Source: an uncultured Flavobacteriaceae bacterium
GTDB taxonomy: Bacteria > Bacteroidota > Bacteroidia > Flavobacteriales > Flavobacteriaceae
Direction of reading: 5' to 3'
Length of the DNA stretch: 64,000 nt
NCBI GenBank assembly: GCA_934675205.1
Contig: CAKUPQ010000004.1
Coordinates: 124,001-188,000 of the forward strand
How positions within the stretch are numbered: position 1 is the first letter of the stretch; each line of letters opens with the position of its first letter. The notes under the pieces are model-generated. The model ran no database searches. It was given only the letters and a program-made list of their open reading frames with translations, and was not told the origin of the DNA. Shown here in pieces: positions 1 through 9,187 of this stretch. The translations under genes were made by a program, and so were the position numbers.

Positions 1-1
1 C

Positions 2-244
2 TACGTATCGGTTGAAGATGACTCAACATTCGTCAAAATAAAAATAGAAGATACCGGAAAAGGAATTCCGAAAAGCGAATTTAAAAAAATATTTGAACCC
101 GGATTTACTACTAAAAAACGTGGCTGGGGATTAGGGCTTTCCCTCACAAAACGAATCGTAGAAGAATACCACAACGGAAAAATAAAAGTCCTCGAATCAG
201 AAATCGGAAAAGGAACTACAATGCAGGTTTCGTTTAAGCGATAG
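2..244 (+). CDS. Sensor histidine kinase, C-terminal ATPase domain (partial)
   Basis: An open frame runs from the window edge to a TAG at 242-244 and gives 80 residues. It shows the histidine-kinase ATP-binding signature: DTGKGIP (N/G1 box), then FEPGFTTKKRGWGLGLSL (F box and G2 box), and an ending GKGTTMQVSFK typical of HATPase_c domains. The protein therefore autophosphorylates from ATP in a two-component system. The sensor and dimerisation parts lie outside the window, so signal and partner are unknown. It is convergent with yidD. The domain call is secure; the specific kinase is not. Confidence 0.88.
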   Translation, partial: YVSVEDDSTFVKIKIEDTGKGIPKSEFKKIFEPGFTTKKRGWGLGLSLTKRIVEEYHNGKIKVLESEIGKGTTMQVSFKR

Positions 245-256
245 ACTAAAAAAGCT

Positions 257-324
257 CCCGCAGATTTCACAGATTTTCGCAGAAAATTAGAGAAAAATCA
301 GCGAGAATTTGCGAAATCTGCGGG
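257..324. repeat. Inverted-repeat element between convergent genes
   Basis: Two perfect 12-bp arms, cccgcagatttc (257-268) and gaaatctgcggg (313-324), flank about 44 bp. A related 'cagattt/cacag' repetitive composition lies between them. It sits between the kinase and yidD stop codons. It could act as a bidirectional terminator, but it resembles the dispersed palindromic elements of flavobacterial genomes. Confidence 0.6.
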
Positions 325-331
325 AAAATAT

Positions 332-583
332 TTAAGGAACAGGGTCGTAACCACTTCCTCCCCAAGGATTACAACTTACAATTCTTTTTATGGCTAACCA
401 ACTTCCTTTGAGAAGTCCGTGTTTTTTTAGAGCCTCTAAAGAATAATGCGAACAAGTCGGACTATATCGGCAAGTGGCAGGTGTCAAAGGCGAAATCACA
501 ACCTGGTAAAAACGAATCAACATCACAAAAGGAAAGATTAAAATTCCCTTTAATGTTAGTTTATGATTGTGATTGTTGCACAT
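332..583 (-). CDS. yidD: Membrane protein insertion efficiency factor YidD
   Basis: This 83-aa protein has the YidD core: [24 protein letters not shown], later ALKKHG and [14 protein letters not shown], with the conserved cysteines of the family. YidD is a small amphipathic protein at the inner face of the membrane that assists YidC-dependent insertion. The start is an ATG at 581-583. It lies directly downstream (1 nt) of a small membrane-protein gene on the same strand, so the two probably share a transcript. Length is normal for the family. Confidence 0.93.
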   Translation of the reverse strand: MCNNHNHKLTLKGILIFPFVMLIRFYQVVISPLTPATCRYSPTCSHYSLEALKKHGLLKGSWLAIKRIVSCNPWGGSGYDPVP

Positions 584-584
584 T

Positions 585-779
585 TTACAGGCTTTTAGTT
601 GTAAGTTTTACAGAAACAAAAGTAAGCACAAAAACCAAAACAGCAACAACAAAAAAGTTTCGGAAATCGTGTTTATGGGTTTGTTCTTTTTCTAAATCAG
701 TTCTCCCGAAACGGACAAACAACCACCACAAAAAACCTCCTAAATTAAAAATCCAGTCGTATCGGTGTTGGTATTTCAT
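585..779 (-). CDS. Small membrane protein of unknown function
   Basis: A 64-aa frame with an ATG at 777-779 ends 1 nt before yidD. Two hydrophobic stretches are visible: residues ~11-24 ([14 protein letters not shown]) and ~43-60 ([18 protein letters not shown]), joined by a charged loop. I recognise no family. Tight spacing with yidD and a plausible topology support a real gene in the same operon. Function unknown. Confidence 0.6.
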   Translation of the reverse strand: MKYQHRYDWIFNLGGFLWWLFVRFGRTDLEKEQTHKHDFRNFFVVAVLVFVLTFVSVKLTTKSL

Positions 780-793
780 TTTTTAAGGTTAAA

Positions 794-1390
794 TTATTTC
801 AAAGACTTGAATTCCTCCCATTCTTTTTTGTTTTTCAAACATAAAACATCAATAGAATTCACATAACTTATTATTCCTTTTTTGTAATAATTTTCAATAA
901 TTGGTCTAACTTTGGTAAATTGACAAGCATTTAATTGTTCAAATCGTAATTTTGTTTTTTGTTTATTTTTTAATTCTATTTCTAAAAAATTTTTAGTTCC
1001 ATTTGACAATCCATTTTCATAACTAAATTCAAAAAGATAATTTGAAGTTCTCAATCCATTCCAATCTACTCCTGAAATTTCTATCTTTTTTATATCTTCC
1101 GTTTTGATAATTTCTTGAGAAGAGTTTTGTTGAATCAGAATTTCATTTTCTTTAAGTTCAAAAAAACCAACAAAATCACCTTTTAGTTTTTCAATATCAT
1201 TAAATCCATTTAGCTTAAAAAAGACTCCAATTATAAACAGAAACAAAATAACAGCTAAACAATGTACAGAAATACTTATTTGATAAATATAGTTATCAAA
1301 AAGAATTATCAAAAATAGCAATAAAATTATTGAATTAATTATTCTTGTTCTTGTCCAAGTAAATTTTGGATTGAAAATTCTAAATCTCAT
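794..1390 (-). CDS. Hypothetical membrane protein with C-terminal cytoplasmic domain
   Basis: This 198-aa protein has two adjacent membrane segments (residues ~18-33 and ~40-60) followed by a polar domain rich in beta-type segments. Examples are 'GFFELKENEILIQ', 'IKKIEISGVDWNG' and 'NFLEIELKNKQKTKLRF'. This resembles the PH-like layout of small bacterial membrane proteins, but I do not recognise the family. It lies between cysS and the small membrane gene on the same strand. Base composition is more AT-rich than the flanking core genes. Confidence 0.65.
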   Translation of the reverse strand: MRFRIFNPKFTWTRTRIINSIILLLFLIILFDNYIYQISISVHCLAVILFLFIIGVFFKLNGFNDIEKLKGDFVGFFELKENEILIQQNSSQEIIKTEDIKKIEISGVDWNGLRTSNYLFEFSYENGLSNGTKNFLEIELKNKQKTKLRFEQLNACQFTKVRPIIENYYKKGIISYVNSIDVLCLKNKKEWEEFKSLK

Positions 1391-1412
1391 TTAATTTTTA
1401 ATGTACTTATAA

Positions 1413-1436
1413 AGATTGCTTCGTTCCTCGCAATAA
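1413..1436. repeat. Half copy of a REP-like palindromic repeat
   Basis: The segment agattgcttcgttcctcgca and following bases match the right arm of the fuller copies at 2935-3010 and 13877-13958. It is a partial copy of a dispersed intergenic repeat. Confidence 0.6.
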
Positions 1437-1443
1437 CAAAACC

Positions 1444-2916
1444 CTACTGAACACTAAAAGTAGTTCCCTCTTTAGAATCTTTGAGCTGTATTCCCAAAGC
1501 TGAAAGTTCATCTCTGATTTGGTCGGAAAGTGCAAAGTTTTTATCTGCTCTGGCTTGGTTTCGCATTGCGATAAGCATATTGACTACACCCTCTAATTTA
1601 TCGTTGTTCAATTCCAATTGGTTAGAATCCTGCAATCCTAAAACATCAAATACAAAAGCATTCAGCGTTTCTTTTAAAAGCTCCAAATCAGAAGTTGAAA
1701 TCGTTGCTTTATTTTCCTTTACGGAATTGATGAATTTCACAGCCTCAAACATCGTAGCAATCAAAATCGGACTGTTGAAATCGTCAAGCAGAGCCTCAAT
1801 ACATTTCTGTTTCCACTGTGAAACATCAAACGAAGATTCTGATGAAGTTTTCAGTTCGTTAAGCGATTTGACAGCCTCCATAAGTCGGTCAAAACCTTTT
1901 TCAGAAGCCAGCATTGCTTCGTTAGAAATATCCAAAACACTTCTGTAATGTGCCTGTAAAAAACAAAATCGCAACACACTCGGAGCAAAAGATTTTTCAA
2001 AGAAATTGTTTTCTCCGGTAATAAGTTGCATCGGAAGTATGTAATTTCCGGTTGATTTGCTCATACGTTGTCCGTTCATTGTGAGCATATTTGCGTGCAT
2101 CCAATAACGGACAGGCGAAATATCGTTACACGCTTTTCCTTGTGCAATTTCACATTCGTGATGCGGAAATTTCAAATCCATTCCACCTCCGTGAATGTCA
2201 AACTGCTCCCCCAAGTATTTGGTACTCATAGCGGTACATTCCAAATGCCAACCCGGAAAACCATCTCCCCAAGGGGAAGTCCAACGCATAATGTGCTGGG
2301 GTGAGGCTTTTTTCCAAAGGGCAAAATCCTGCGGATTTTTCTTTTCGCCTTGTCCATCCAAATCTCGAGTATTTTCGAAAAGTTCTTCGATATTTCGTCG
2401 GGAAAGTTCTCCGTAATTCATTCCTCTTTTGTTGTATTCCAACACATCAAAATAAACCGAACCATTACTTTCGTAAGCAAAACCTTTGTCAATCAGCTTT
2501 TGAGTAAGCTCCAACTGCTCAATAATATGTCCTGTTGCAGTTGGCTCGATGGTTGGAGGAAGTAAGTTAAACAATTTCAATACGTTATGAAAATCAACCG
2601 TATATTTTTGGACAATCTCCATTGGCTCTAACTTTTCCAAACGGGATTGCTTTACGAATCGGTCGTTATTCACATCTCCGTCATCCGTCAAATGTCCTGC
2701 ATCAGTAATGTTTCGGACATAACGAACTTTATATCCCAAATACTGAAGCGTTCTGAAAATAAAATCAAACGAAAGAAAAGTCCTTACATTTCCCAAATGC
2801 ACATTGCTGTAAACCGTAGGTCCGCAAACGTACATTCCGACTTTGTCATCGTTTAAAGGCTTAAATAGTTCTTTCTCTCCGGTTAAGGAATTGTATATTT
2901 TCAGGTTTTGTTTCAT
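1444..2916 (-). CDS. cysS: Cysteinyl-tRNA synthetase
   Basis: This 490-aa class I synthetase charges tRNA-Cys with cysteine. The HIGH-type signature is HLGN (residues 40-43) after CGPTVYSNV, with the zinc ligand Cys31. Further zinc-site residues are in LECTAMS and HHECEIAQG. The KMSKS loop reads RMSKST. The C-terminal DALR-type helical domain and tail are complete, and length is normal. Dispersed repeats flank it on both sides, so it is probably transcribed alone. This is an ordinary housekeeping gene. Confidence 0.97.
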   Translation of the reverse strand: MKQNLKIYNSLTGEKELFKPLNDDKVGMYVCGPTVYSNVHLGNVRTFLSFDFIFRTLQYLGYKVRYVRNITDAGHLTDDGDVNNDRFVKQSRLEKLEPMEIVQKYTVDFHNVLKLFNLLPPTIEPTATGHIIEQLELTQKLIDKGFAYESNGSVYFDVLEYNKRGMNYGELSRRNIEELFENTRDLDGQGEKKNPQDFALWKKASPQHIMRWTSPWGDGFPGWHLECTAMSTKYLGEQFDIHGGGMDLKFPHHECEIAQGKACNDISPVRYWMHANMLTMNGQRMSKSTGNYILPMQLITGENNFFEKSFAPSVLRFCFLQAHYRSVLDISNEAMLASEKGFDRLMEAVKSLNELKTSSESSFDVSQWKQKCIEALLDDFNSPILIATMFEAVKFINSVKENKATISTSDLELLKETLNAFVFDVLGLQDSNQLELNNDKLEGVVNMLIAMRNQARADKNFALSDQIRDELSALGIQLKDSKEGTTFSVQ

Positions 2917-2934
2917 TTTTATTAAATTCTATTT

Positions 2935-3010
2935 CGTCATTGCGAATGTAGTGAAACGGAATGAAGCAATCTCAATTTTGATTGCTTCGTCATTCTTCCT
3001 CGCAATGACA
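2935..3010. repeat. REP-like palindromic repeat between cysS and folE
   Basis: The left arm gtcattgcgaatgtag with gaagcaatctc pairs with the right arm gattgcttcgtc and ctcgcaatgac. This is a full copy of the dispersed palindrome seen again at 13877-13958, in part at 1413-1436, and inside a coding region at 50993-51018. In RNA it would form a long hairpin and could stop transcription. Confidence 0.8.
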
Positions 3011-3017
3011 GGTGCTA

Positions 3018-3689
3018 CTAAAATTTAGTTTCTAATTTTATGTATTCCAAAAACTCTTTTCTTACATTTTCGTTTTGGAATTTCCCTCCGAATTCGGCTG
3101 TTACGGTACTGCTTTCGATGTCTTTGATTCCTCTAGAATTCACGCAAAGGTGTTTGGCATCAATGATACAAGCTACGTCTTCGGTATTCAATACTTTTTG
3201 AAGTTCTTTTACAATTTGAATAGTTAAACGCTCTTGCACTTGCGGACGTTTGGCATAATAATCTACAATACGGTTCATTTTAGAAAGTCCGACAACTGTT
3301 CCGTTCGAGATATAAGCAATATGAGCCCGTCCGACAATCGGAAGTAAATGGTGTTCGCAAGTCGAATAAACCACAATGTTTTTTTCAACGAGCATTTCGT
3401 TGTATTTGTACTTATTGTCAAAAGTTGACGAAGAAGGTTTTCTTTTCGGGTTTAAACCTCCGAATATTTCTTTGACAAACATTTTAGCTACTCGGTTCGG
3501 AGTTCCTTTCAGGCTGTCGTCTGTCAAATCTAGTCCTAAAGTTTGCAGAATATTTTCTACATCTTTTTTGATAAGCTCCATTTTTTGCTCATCAGACAAT
3601 TCAAATGCATCCTTACGTAAAGGAGTATCGTGATGCGAAGCAACATGGTTGTCTCCGATTTCATCATATAATTCTTCGTTAGAAATCAT
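3018..3689 (-). CDS. folE: GTP cyclohydrolase I
   Basis: This enzyme converts GTP to 7,8-dihydroneopterin triphosphate, the first step of folate/pterin synthesis. The protein has the GCYH-I motifs STCEHHLLP and HLCVNSRG, whose Cys and His residues bind the catalytic zinc, plus GLSKMNRIV and RPQVQERL. I chose the ATG at 3687-3689 (223 aa). A seven-codon extension would need a TTG at 3708-3710. The N-terminal ~40 residues are variable, as in the family. It is divergent from gcvP. Confidence 0.95.
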   Translation of the reverse strand: MISNEELYDEIGDNHVASHHDTPLRKDAFELSDEQKMELIKKDVENILQTLGLDLTDDSLKGTPNRVAKMFVKEIFGGLNPKRKPSSSTFDNKYKYNEMLVEKNIVVYSTCEHHLLPIVGRAHIAYISNGTVVGLSKMNRIVDYYAKRPQVQERLTIQIVKELQKVLNTEDVACIIDAKHLCVNSRGIKDIESSTVTAEFGGKFQNENVRKEFLEYIKLETKF

Positions 3690-3789
3690 TATTTTTAGTT
3701 GTAAATTCAATGGGCAAAGGTAGGTATAAAAATTTAATTTCCTCTCAAAAAATCCTTAACGCTGAATAACATATCCTAATTAAAATCCT

Positions 3790-3797
3790 TATCTTTG
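3790..3797 (+). promoter_or_regulatory. Bacteroidota -7 box upstream of gcvP
   Basis: TATCTTTG matches the TAnnTTTG -7 element and lies 50 nt before the gcvP ATG. No clear TTG -33 box was identified, so this is a partial match. Confidence 0.5.
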
Positions 3798-3846
3798 TAG
3801 CTAATTACAAACACAACATTTTTCACCCATTTTTCTTAAATTTCTT

Positions 3847-6699
3847 ATGAAAACAGATTCATTTGCACTACGTCATTTAGGAGTTACCAATGAAAATGAC
3901 ATACAAACTATGCTTTCCACGATTGGAGTTTCTTCTATTGACCAATTGATTTACGAAACTTTCCCTGACGGAATCCGACTTAAAAAATCACTCGAACTTG
4001 CTCCTGCCATGTCAGAATATGATTATTTTCAGCATATTGTGGCATTGGGCAATAAAAACAAAGTTTTTAAAACCTATATCGGATTGGGTTATCACCCGAC
4101 TATTGTTCCGGCTCCAATTCAACGAAATATTTTCGAAAATCCGGGTTGGTACACGGCTTACACGCCTTATCAGGCAGAAATTGCTCAAGGTCGTTTAGAA
4201 GCCTTATTGAATTTCCAAACTACAGTTATCGAGCTTTCGGGAATGGAAATCGCCAATGCCTCTTTGCTTGACGAAGGAACTGCAGCAGCTGAAGCAATGG
4301 CTCTTTTGTTTGACGTTCGTTCGAGAGAGCAAAAGAAAAATAACGTAAATAAATTCTTCGTTTCGGAAGAAATTTTACCACAAACCTTATCTATTCTTCA
4401 AACTCGTTCTAACCCTATCGGAATCGAATTAGTTATCGGAAATCATAAAGATTTTAATTTCTCGGAAGAATTCTTCGGAGCTATTTTGCAATACCCAGGA
4501 AAGTTCGGACAAGTAAACGACTACAGAGAATTCGTTGCGAAAGCGAAAGAAAAAGAAATCAAAACGGTTTTTGCAGCAGATATTTTATCATTGGTAAAAT
4601 TAGTTCCTCCGGGAGAAATGGGAGCCGATGCAGTAATCGGAACGACACAACGCTTTGGAGTTCCGATGGGATACGGAGGACCGCACGCAGGTTATTTAGC
4701 CACCAAAGAAGAATACAAACGTAGTATGCCCGGTCGTATTATCGGAGTGAGCCAAGATATGAACGGAAATCGTGCACTTCGTATGGCTTTGCAAACTCGT
4801 GAGCAACATATCAAACGTGAAAAAGCAACCTCAAACATTTGTACTGCACAGGTTCTGTTAGCTGTTATGGCAGGAATGTATGCTGTTTATCACGGACCGA
4901 AAGGTTTGCAATATATCGCAAACAAAGTTCACGCTTCTGCAGTAACCGTAGCTGAAAATCTGGCTAAATTAGGCATTGAACAAATCAATACTTCTTATTT
5001 TGATACTATTGTCGTAAAAGCTGATGTAGAGAAAGTAAGAGCAATAGCTCTAGAAAACGAAGTAAACTTTTACTACATCGACAACAATACCGTTCAGATT
5101 GCTTTGAACGAGACTACAAATATTGAGGACATCAATCAAATCATAGCGATTTTTGCTAAAGCACTAGGTAAAGAAACTTTAAAAGTTACGGAATTTTCTA
5201 AAGATTCCGCTATTGATGATTCACTTTTGAGAACTTCGTCTTTCTTACAACACGAAGTATTCAATTCGCATCATTCGGAAACAGCATTGATGCGTTACAT
5301 CAAAAAATTAGAACGTAAAGATTTATCGTTAAATCATTCGATGATTTCGTTAGGTTCTTGTACGATGAAACTCAATGCAGCTACCGAAATGTTGCCTTTA
5401 AGCTTGCCGAATTGGAGTAGCATCCATCCGTTCGTTCCGAAAGATCAAGCGGAAGGATACCAAATAATGCTTAAATCCCTTGAAAACCAATTGACCGAAA
5501 TCACAGGTTTTGCAGGAACGACCCTGCAACCGAACTCGGGAGCAAACGGAGAATATGCGGGACTTATGGTTATCCGTGCTTATCATCAGTCGAGAGGAGA
5601 AGAACATAGAAATATTGCTCTTATTCCTGCTTCTGCTCACGGAACAAATCCTGCTTCTGCTGCCCTTGCAGGAATGAATATCGTAGTTACCAAAACTACT
5701 CCAGAAGGGAATATTGATGTGGAAGATTTAAGAGAAAAAGCCATCAAACACAAAGATAATCTGGCTTGTGCGATGATTACGTATCCTTCGACTCACGGAG
5801 TGTTTGAAGCTTCAATTATCGAAATTACAAGTATCATCCACGAAAATGGCGGACAAGTCTATATGGATGGTGCTAATATGAATGCACAGGTAGGACTTAC
5901 CAATCCGGGAGCTATTGGAGCTGATGTTTGCCACTTGAACCTACACAAGACTTTTGCGATTCCTCACGGAGGAGGAGGACCTGGTGTAGGACCAATTTGT
6001 GTGGCTGCACATTTAGTTCCTTTCCTGCCGAGCAATCCGCTGGTTAAAGTAGGAGGAGAAAAAGCGATTACAGCTGTTTCGTCTGCTCCTTATGGTTCAG
6101 CATTAGTTTGTTTGATTTCTTACGGATATATCTGTATGTTAGGAGAAGAAGGTTTGACAAATTCAACTAAAACCGCCATTCTGAACGCTAACTATATGAA
6201 AGCTCGTCTAGAGAAACATTTCTCTATTCTTTATACCGGAGAAATGGGTCGTGCAGCTCACGAAATGATTGTAGATTTCAGAATGTTCAAACAAAACGGC
6301 GTTGAAGTCGGAGATGTGGCAAAACGCCTTATAGATTACGGATTCCACGCACCTACGGTTTCGTTTCCTGTGGCTGGAACACTTATGATTGAGCCAACAG
6401 AAAGTGAAAATTTAGGAGAATTAGATCGTTTCTGTGATACGTTGATTTCAATCAAAGCAGAAATCGAGAAATGTACTCCGGACAATCCGAACAATCCGCT
6501 TAAAAATGCTCCTCACACCCTTAAAATGCTAACCGCTAATACTTGGGATTTACCGTATACTCGTGAGGAAGCTGCTTATCCGTTAGAGCACTTACACGAA
6601 AACAAATTTTGGCCATCTGTTCGTAGAGTAGATGATGCATATGGAGATAGAAATCTGATTTGCTCGTGTGCTCCGATTGAAGCGTATATGGAAGAATAG
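3847..6699 (+). CDS. gcvP: Glycine dehydrogenase (aminomethyl-transferring), P protein
   Basis: This 950-aa protein is the single-chain P protein of the glycine cleavage system. It decarboxylates glycine with pyridoxal phosphate and passes the aminomethyl group to the lipoyl H protein. The N-terminal half begins FALRHLG and has GYHPTIVPAPI and YTPYQAEIAQGRLEALLNF. The C-terminal half carries the PLP-lysine motif NLHKTF, with the lysine at about residue 701, followed by a glycine run (PHGGGGPGVGP). Length is normal for the fused bacterial form. gcvT and gcvH are not adjacent. A strong bidirectional terminator follows. Confidence 0.98.
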   Translation: MKTDSFALRHLGVTNENDIQTMLSTIGVSSIDQLIYETFPDGIRLKKSLELAPAMSEYDYFQHIVALGNKNKVFKTYIGLGYHPTIVPAPIQRNIFENPGWYTAYTPYQAEIAQGRLEALLNFQTTVIELSGMEIANASLLDEGTAAAEAMALLFDVRSREQKKNNVNKFFVSEEILPQTLSILQTRSNPIGIELVIGNHKDFNFSEEFFGAILQYPGKFGQVNDYREFVAKAKEKEIKTVFAADILSLVKLVPPGEMGADAVIGTTQRFGVPMGYGGPHAGYLATKEEYKRSMPGRIIGVSQDMNGNRALRMALQTREQHIKREKATSNICTAQVLLAVMAGMYAVYHGPKGLQYIANKVHASAVTVAENLAKLGIEQINTSYFDTIVVKADVEKVRAIALENEVNFYYIDNNTVQIALNETTNIEDINQIIAIFAKALGKETLKVTEFSKDSAIDDSLLRTSSFLQHEVFNSHHSETALMRYIKKLERKDLSLNHSMISLGSCTMKLNAATEMLPLSLPNWSSIHPFVPKDQAEGYQIMLKSLENQLTEITGFAGTTLQPNSGANGEYAGLMVIRAYHQSRGEEHRNIALIPASAHGTNPASAALAGMNIVVTKTTPEGNIDVEDLREKAIKHKDNLACAMITYPSTHGVFEASIIEITSIIHENGGQVYMDGANMNAQVGLTNPGAIGADVCHLNLHKTFAIPHGGGGPGVGPICVAAHLVPFLPSNPLVKVGGEKAITAVSSAPYGSALVCLISYGYICMLGEEGLTNSTKTAILNANYMKARLEKHFSILYTGEMGRAAHEMIVDFRMFKQNGVEVGDVAKRLIDYGFHAPTVSFPVAGTLMIEPTESENLGELDRFCDTLISIKAEIEKCTPDNPNNPLKNAPHTLKMLTANTWDLPYTREEAAYPLEHLHENKFWPSVRRVDDAYGDRNLICSCAPIEAYMEE

Positions 6700-6712
6700 A
6701 GAACGGAACATA

Positions 6713-6732
6713 CCTGTCTGCCGACAGACAGG
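6713..6732. repeat. Short palindrome after gcvP
   Basis: cctgtctg-ccga-cagacagg forms an 8-bp stem with a 4-nt loop just after the gcvP stop. It has no T-run of its own and precedes the stronger terminator. Confidence 0.5.
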
Positions 6733-6744
6733 AAATATAGACAA

Positions 6745-6771
6745 AAACCCTCTCAAAATTTGAGAGGGTTT
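6745..6771. terminator. Bidirectional terminator between gcvP and pepP
   Basis: aaaccctctcaaa pairs with tttgagagggttt across one or two loop bases. A-rich and T-rich flanks on the two strands suit termination of both convergent genes. Confidence 0.85.
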
Positions 6772-6807
6772 TCATTTTAATCGGACAAATCTATTCTCTT
6801 TAATTTA

Positions 6808-8100
6808 TTATTTATTCATCAATTCCTCGATTTCATCTGCCTCAATCGGAATGTTTTTCATCAGATTCAGCGGATTTCCGTTTTTCTGAATGACATAATT
6901 ATCTTCAATTCGGATTCCGAAACCTTCTTCGGGAATATAAAATCCGGGTTCGATTGTGAAAACCATATTTTCCACAAACGTATCGGTTAAGATTCCGTAG
7001 TCGTGCGTGTCAAGCCCTAAATGGTGTGAAGTTCCGTGCATCATATACTTTTTATAAGCCGGCCAATCGGTATTTTCGTTTTGCACATCTGCTTTGTCCA
7101 AAAGTCCTAAACCTAACAATTCGGAAGTATAAACATTTCCTAATTCTTTGTGGTAAGCGTGCCAATTATTTCCTGCAACCAAAAGGTCTTCAGCTGCTTT
7201 TTTACATCTCATAACCGAATCATAGACTTCTCTCTGACGTTTGGTATATCTTCCGTTTACGGGAATCGTTCTCGACAAATCCGAAGAATAATTGGCATAT
7301 TCTGCAGCTGTATCAAACAAAATCAATTCTCCGTCTTTACATTGCGTGTTGTTTTCGATATAATGCAACACATTAGCATTGTTTCCCGTTGCAATAATGG
7401 GAGTATAAGCAAAGCCTTTGGAACGATTTCGGATGAATTCGTGAATGAGCTCTGCCTCTATTTCGTATTCCCAAACATTCGGTTTTACAAAAGATAAAAT
7501 TCTGCGGAAACCTTTTTCGGTAATATCACAAGCTTGTTGCATTAAAGCAATTTCTTCCGATTCTTTAACCGAACGAAGCCGTTGCAAAATCGGGTTAGAA
7601 CGTTCTACTTTGTGAGCCGGATAGGTTTCTTTCCACCATTTTACGAATCTATCCTCACGGGTTTGCGTATCAACCGAAGCACGATAATGTTCGTTCGTAT
7701 TGATATACATCGTGTCTGAGTAGGTCATTAGTTCTTTCAGCACTTTATTGAAATCCGAAAGCCAATACACCGATTTGATTCCTGAAACCTCAAAAGCAGC
7801 TTCTTTAGTTAGTTTTTCGCCTTCCCAAATGGCAATATGTTCGTTGGTTTCCCTTAAAAAAAGGATTTCTTTGTATTTCTCAAAAGGAGCATCAGGGCAA
7901 AGTACCAAAATGCTTTCCTCTTGGTCAACTCCACTCAAATAAAAAATATCCCTGTGCTGTGCAAAAGGCAAGGTGCTGTCTGCACTTACAGGATAAATAT
8001 CATTGGAGTTAAAAACAGCTATGCTGTTTGGTTTCATCTGAGCCGTAAATTTTGCTCTGTTTTTGATGAAAAGGTTTTTGTCTATTCTGTGGTATTTCAT
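6808..8100 (-). CDS. pepP: Xaa-Pro aminopeptidase (M24B, aminopeptidase P family)
   Basis: This 430-aa metallopeptidase removes N-terminal residues that precede proline. An N-terminal creatinase-like domain (residues ~1-170) precedes the pita-bread catalytic domain. The metal ligands are visible in order: Asp in LFDTAAEY, Asp in SSDLSRT, His in HGTSHHLGLDTHD, Glu in TIEPGFY and Glu in IRIEDN. I start at the ATG at 8098-8100. An upstream TTG would add six residues encoded by a repetitive G/C tract and is unlikely. It is convergent with gcvP. Confidence 0.93.
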   Translation of the reverse strand: MKYHRIDKNLFIKNRAKFTAQMKPNSIAVFNSNDIYPVSADSTLPFAQHRDIFYLSGVDQEESILVLCPDAPFEKYKEILFLRETNEHIAIWEGEKLTKEAAFEVSGIKSVYWLSDFNKVLKELMTYSDTMYINTNEHYRASVDTQTREDRFVKWWKETYPAHKVERSNPILQRLRSVKESEEIALMQQACDITEKGFRRILSFVKPNVWEYEIEAELIHEFIRNRSKGFAYTPIIATGNNANVLHYIENNTQCKDGELILFDTAAEYANYSSDLSRTIPVNGRYTKRQREVYDSVMRCKKAAEDLLVAGNNWHAYHKELGNVYTSELLGLGLLDKADVQNENTDWPAYKKYMMHGTSHHLGLDTHDYGILTDTFVENMVFTIEPGFYIPEEGFGIRIEDNYVIQKNGNPLNLMKNIPIEADEIEELMNK

Positions 8101-8102
8101 AA

Positions 8103-8126
8103 GCCCCCTACCCCCCAAAGGGGGAA
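8103..8126. repeat. Short C-run/G-run palindrome
   Basis: A cccccta/cccccc tract followed by aaaggggg forms a short hairpin immediately upstream of pepP. It resembles a widespread flavobacterial intergenic fragment. No function is evident. Confidence 0.45.
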
Positions 8127-8174
8127 TTTTGTTTTAATGATTATAAATTTAATGAACTATTTTTGTTTGATGTG

Positions 8175-8255
8175 GTCGCAATTTGCGACTGCATATTTTT
8201 ATGGTATCACAATTTGTGATAGGTAATATTTAGAACTTATCACATTTTGTGATAA
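8175..8255. repeat. Cluster of three short palindromes between pepP and menB
   Basis: Three palindromes follow each other: gtcgcaatttgcgac (8175-8189), tatcacaatttgtgata (8205-8221) and ttatcacattttgtgataa (8237-8255). They share the ca/a-t/tg core. They could be operators, but their family likeness and intergenic position suggest repeat elements. A related palindrome (atatcgcatattgcgatat) lies near 52692. Confidence 0.65.
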
Positions 8256-8289
8256 CCTTAAACTTAAAACTTTAAACCTTGAACTAATA

Positions 8290-9129
8290 TTAAGGAATCC
8301 ACTTTTTTTCAAAATTCGGTTTTCTTTTTTCGAGGAAGGCATCACGACCTTCTTTGGCTTCATCTGTCATATAAGCCAGGCGGGTTGCTTCTCCTGCAAA
8401 AACCTGTTGTCCGACCATTCCATCATCGGTTAAGTTCATTGCGAATTTCAGCATTTTTATCGAAGTCGGAGATTTAGCCAAAATTTCCTGTGCCCACTGA
8501 TAAGCTGTATTTTCCAATTCATCGTGAGGAATAACTGCATTGACCATTCCCATTTCGTAGGCTTCTTGTGCTGAATAATTTCGTCCTAAAAAGAAAATTT
8601 CACGGGCTTTTTTCTGTCCGACCATTTTTGCTAAATAAGCCGAACCATAACCTGCATCAAAGCTCGTTACATCTGCATCGGTTTGCTTGAAAATAGCGTG
8701 TTCCTTACTTGCTAAAGTCAAATCGCAAACTACGTGAAGTGAGTGTCCTCCTCCAACAGCCCAACCATTAACCACGCAAATTACCGCTTTTGGCATAAAA
8801 CGGATAAGTCGTTGTACTTCCAGAATATTCAGTCTGTGATAACCGTCTTCACCTACATATCCCTGATGACCTCTGGCTTTTTGGTCTCCTCCGCTACAAA
8901 ATGACCAACCTCCGTCTTTTGGAGAAGGTCCTTCTGAAGATAAAAGAACAACTCCGATTGAAGTATCTTCGTGTGCATCTCTGAAAGCATCAAGCAATTC
9001 CGAAGTGGTTTTCGGACGGAAAGCATTGCGAACTTCAGGTCTGTTAAAGGCAATTCTCGCTACTCCGTTACATTTTTTATAGGTAATATCATCATATTCT
9101 TTTACCGTTTTCCAGTCTATTACATTCAT
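8290..9129 (-). CDS. menB: 1,4-dihydroxy-2-naphthoyl-CoA synthase
   Basis: This 279-aa crotonase-fold enzyme closes the second ring of the naphthoquinone in menaquinone synthesis. Visible motifs are the oxyanion-hole segments SFCSGGDQ and GWAVGGGHSLH, the active-site loop QTDADVTSFDAGYGSAYLA and the C-terminal PNFEKKWIP. The loop carries Asp where E. coli-type MenB has Gly. In the family this marks the form that uses its own carboxylate instead of bicarbonate; that assignment is from knowledge, not test. The start ATG is at 9127-9129. No other men genes are adjacent. Confidence 0.95.
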   Translation of the reverse strand: MNVIDWKTVKEYDDITYKKCNGVARIAFNRPEVRNAFRPKTTSELLDAFRDAHEDTSIGVVLLSSEGPSPKDGGWSFCSGGDQKARGHQGYVGEDGYHRLNILEVQRLIRFMPKAVICVVNGWAVGGGHSLHVVCDLTLASKEHAIFKQTDADVTSFDAGYGSAYLAKMVGQKKAREIFFLGRNYSAQEAYEMGMVNAVIPHDELENTAYQWAQEILAKSPTSIKMLKFAMNLTDDGMVGQQVFAGEATRLAYMTDEAKEGRDAFLEKRKPNFEKKWIP

Positions 9130-9187
9130 TTTTTATTATTTTAGCCCAAAATTACTCATTTTAAACAGAAAAACCATTTTTAGGACT

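Noticed and set aside
3690..3710. folE start at a TTG seven codons upstream
   Set aside because: The ATG at 3687-3689 gives a normal-length enzyme and the extension has no conserved feature.
8101..8118. N-terminal extension of pepP from a TTG
   Set aside because: The extra residues come from a C/G-run repeat; the ATG at 8098-8100 begins the typical sequence.
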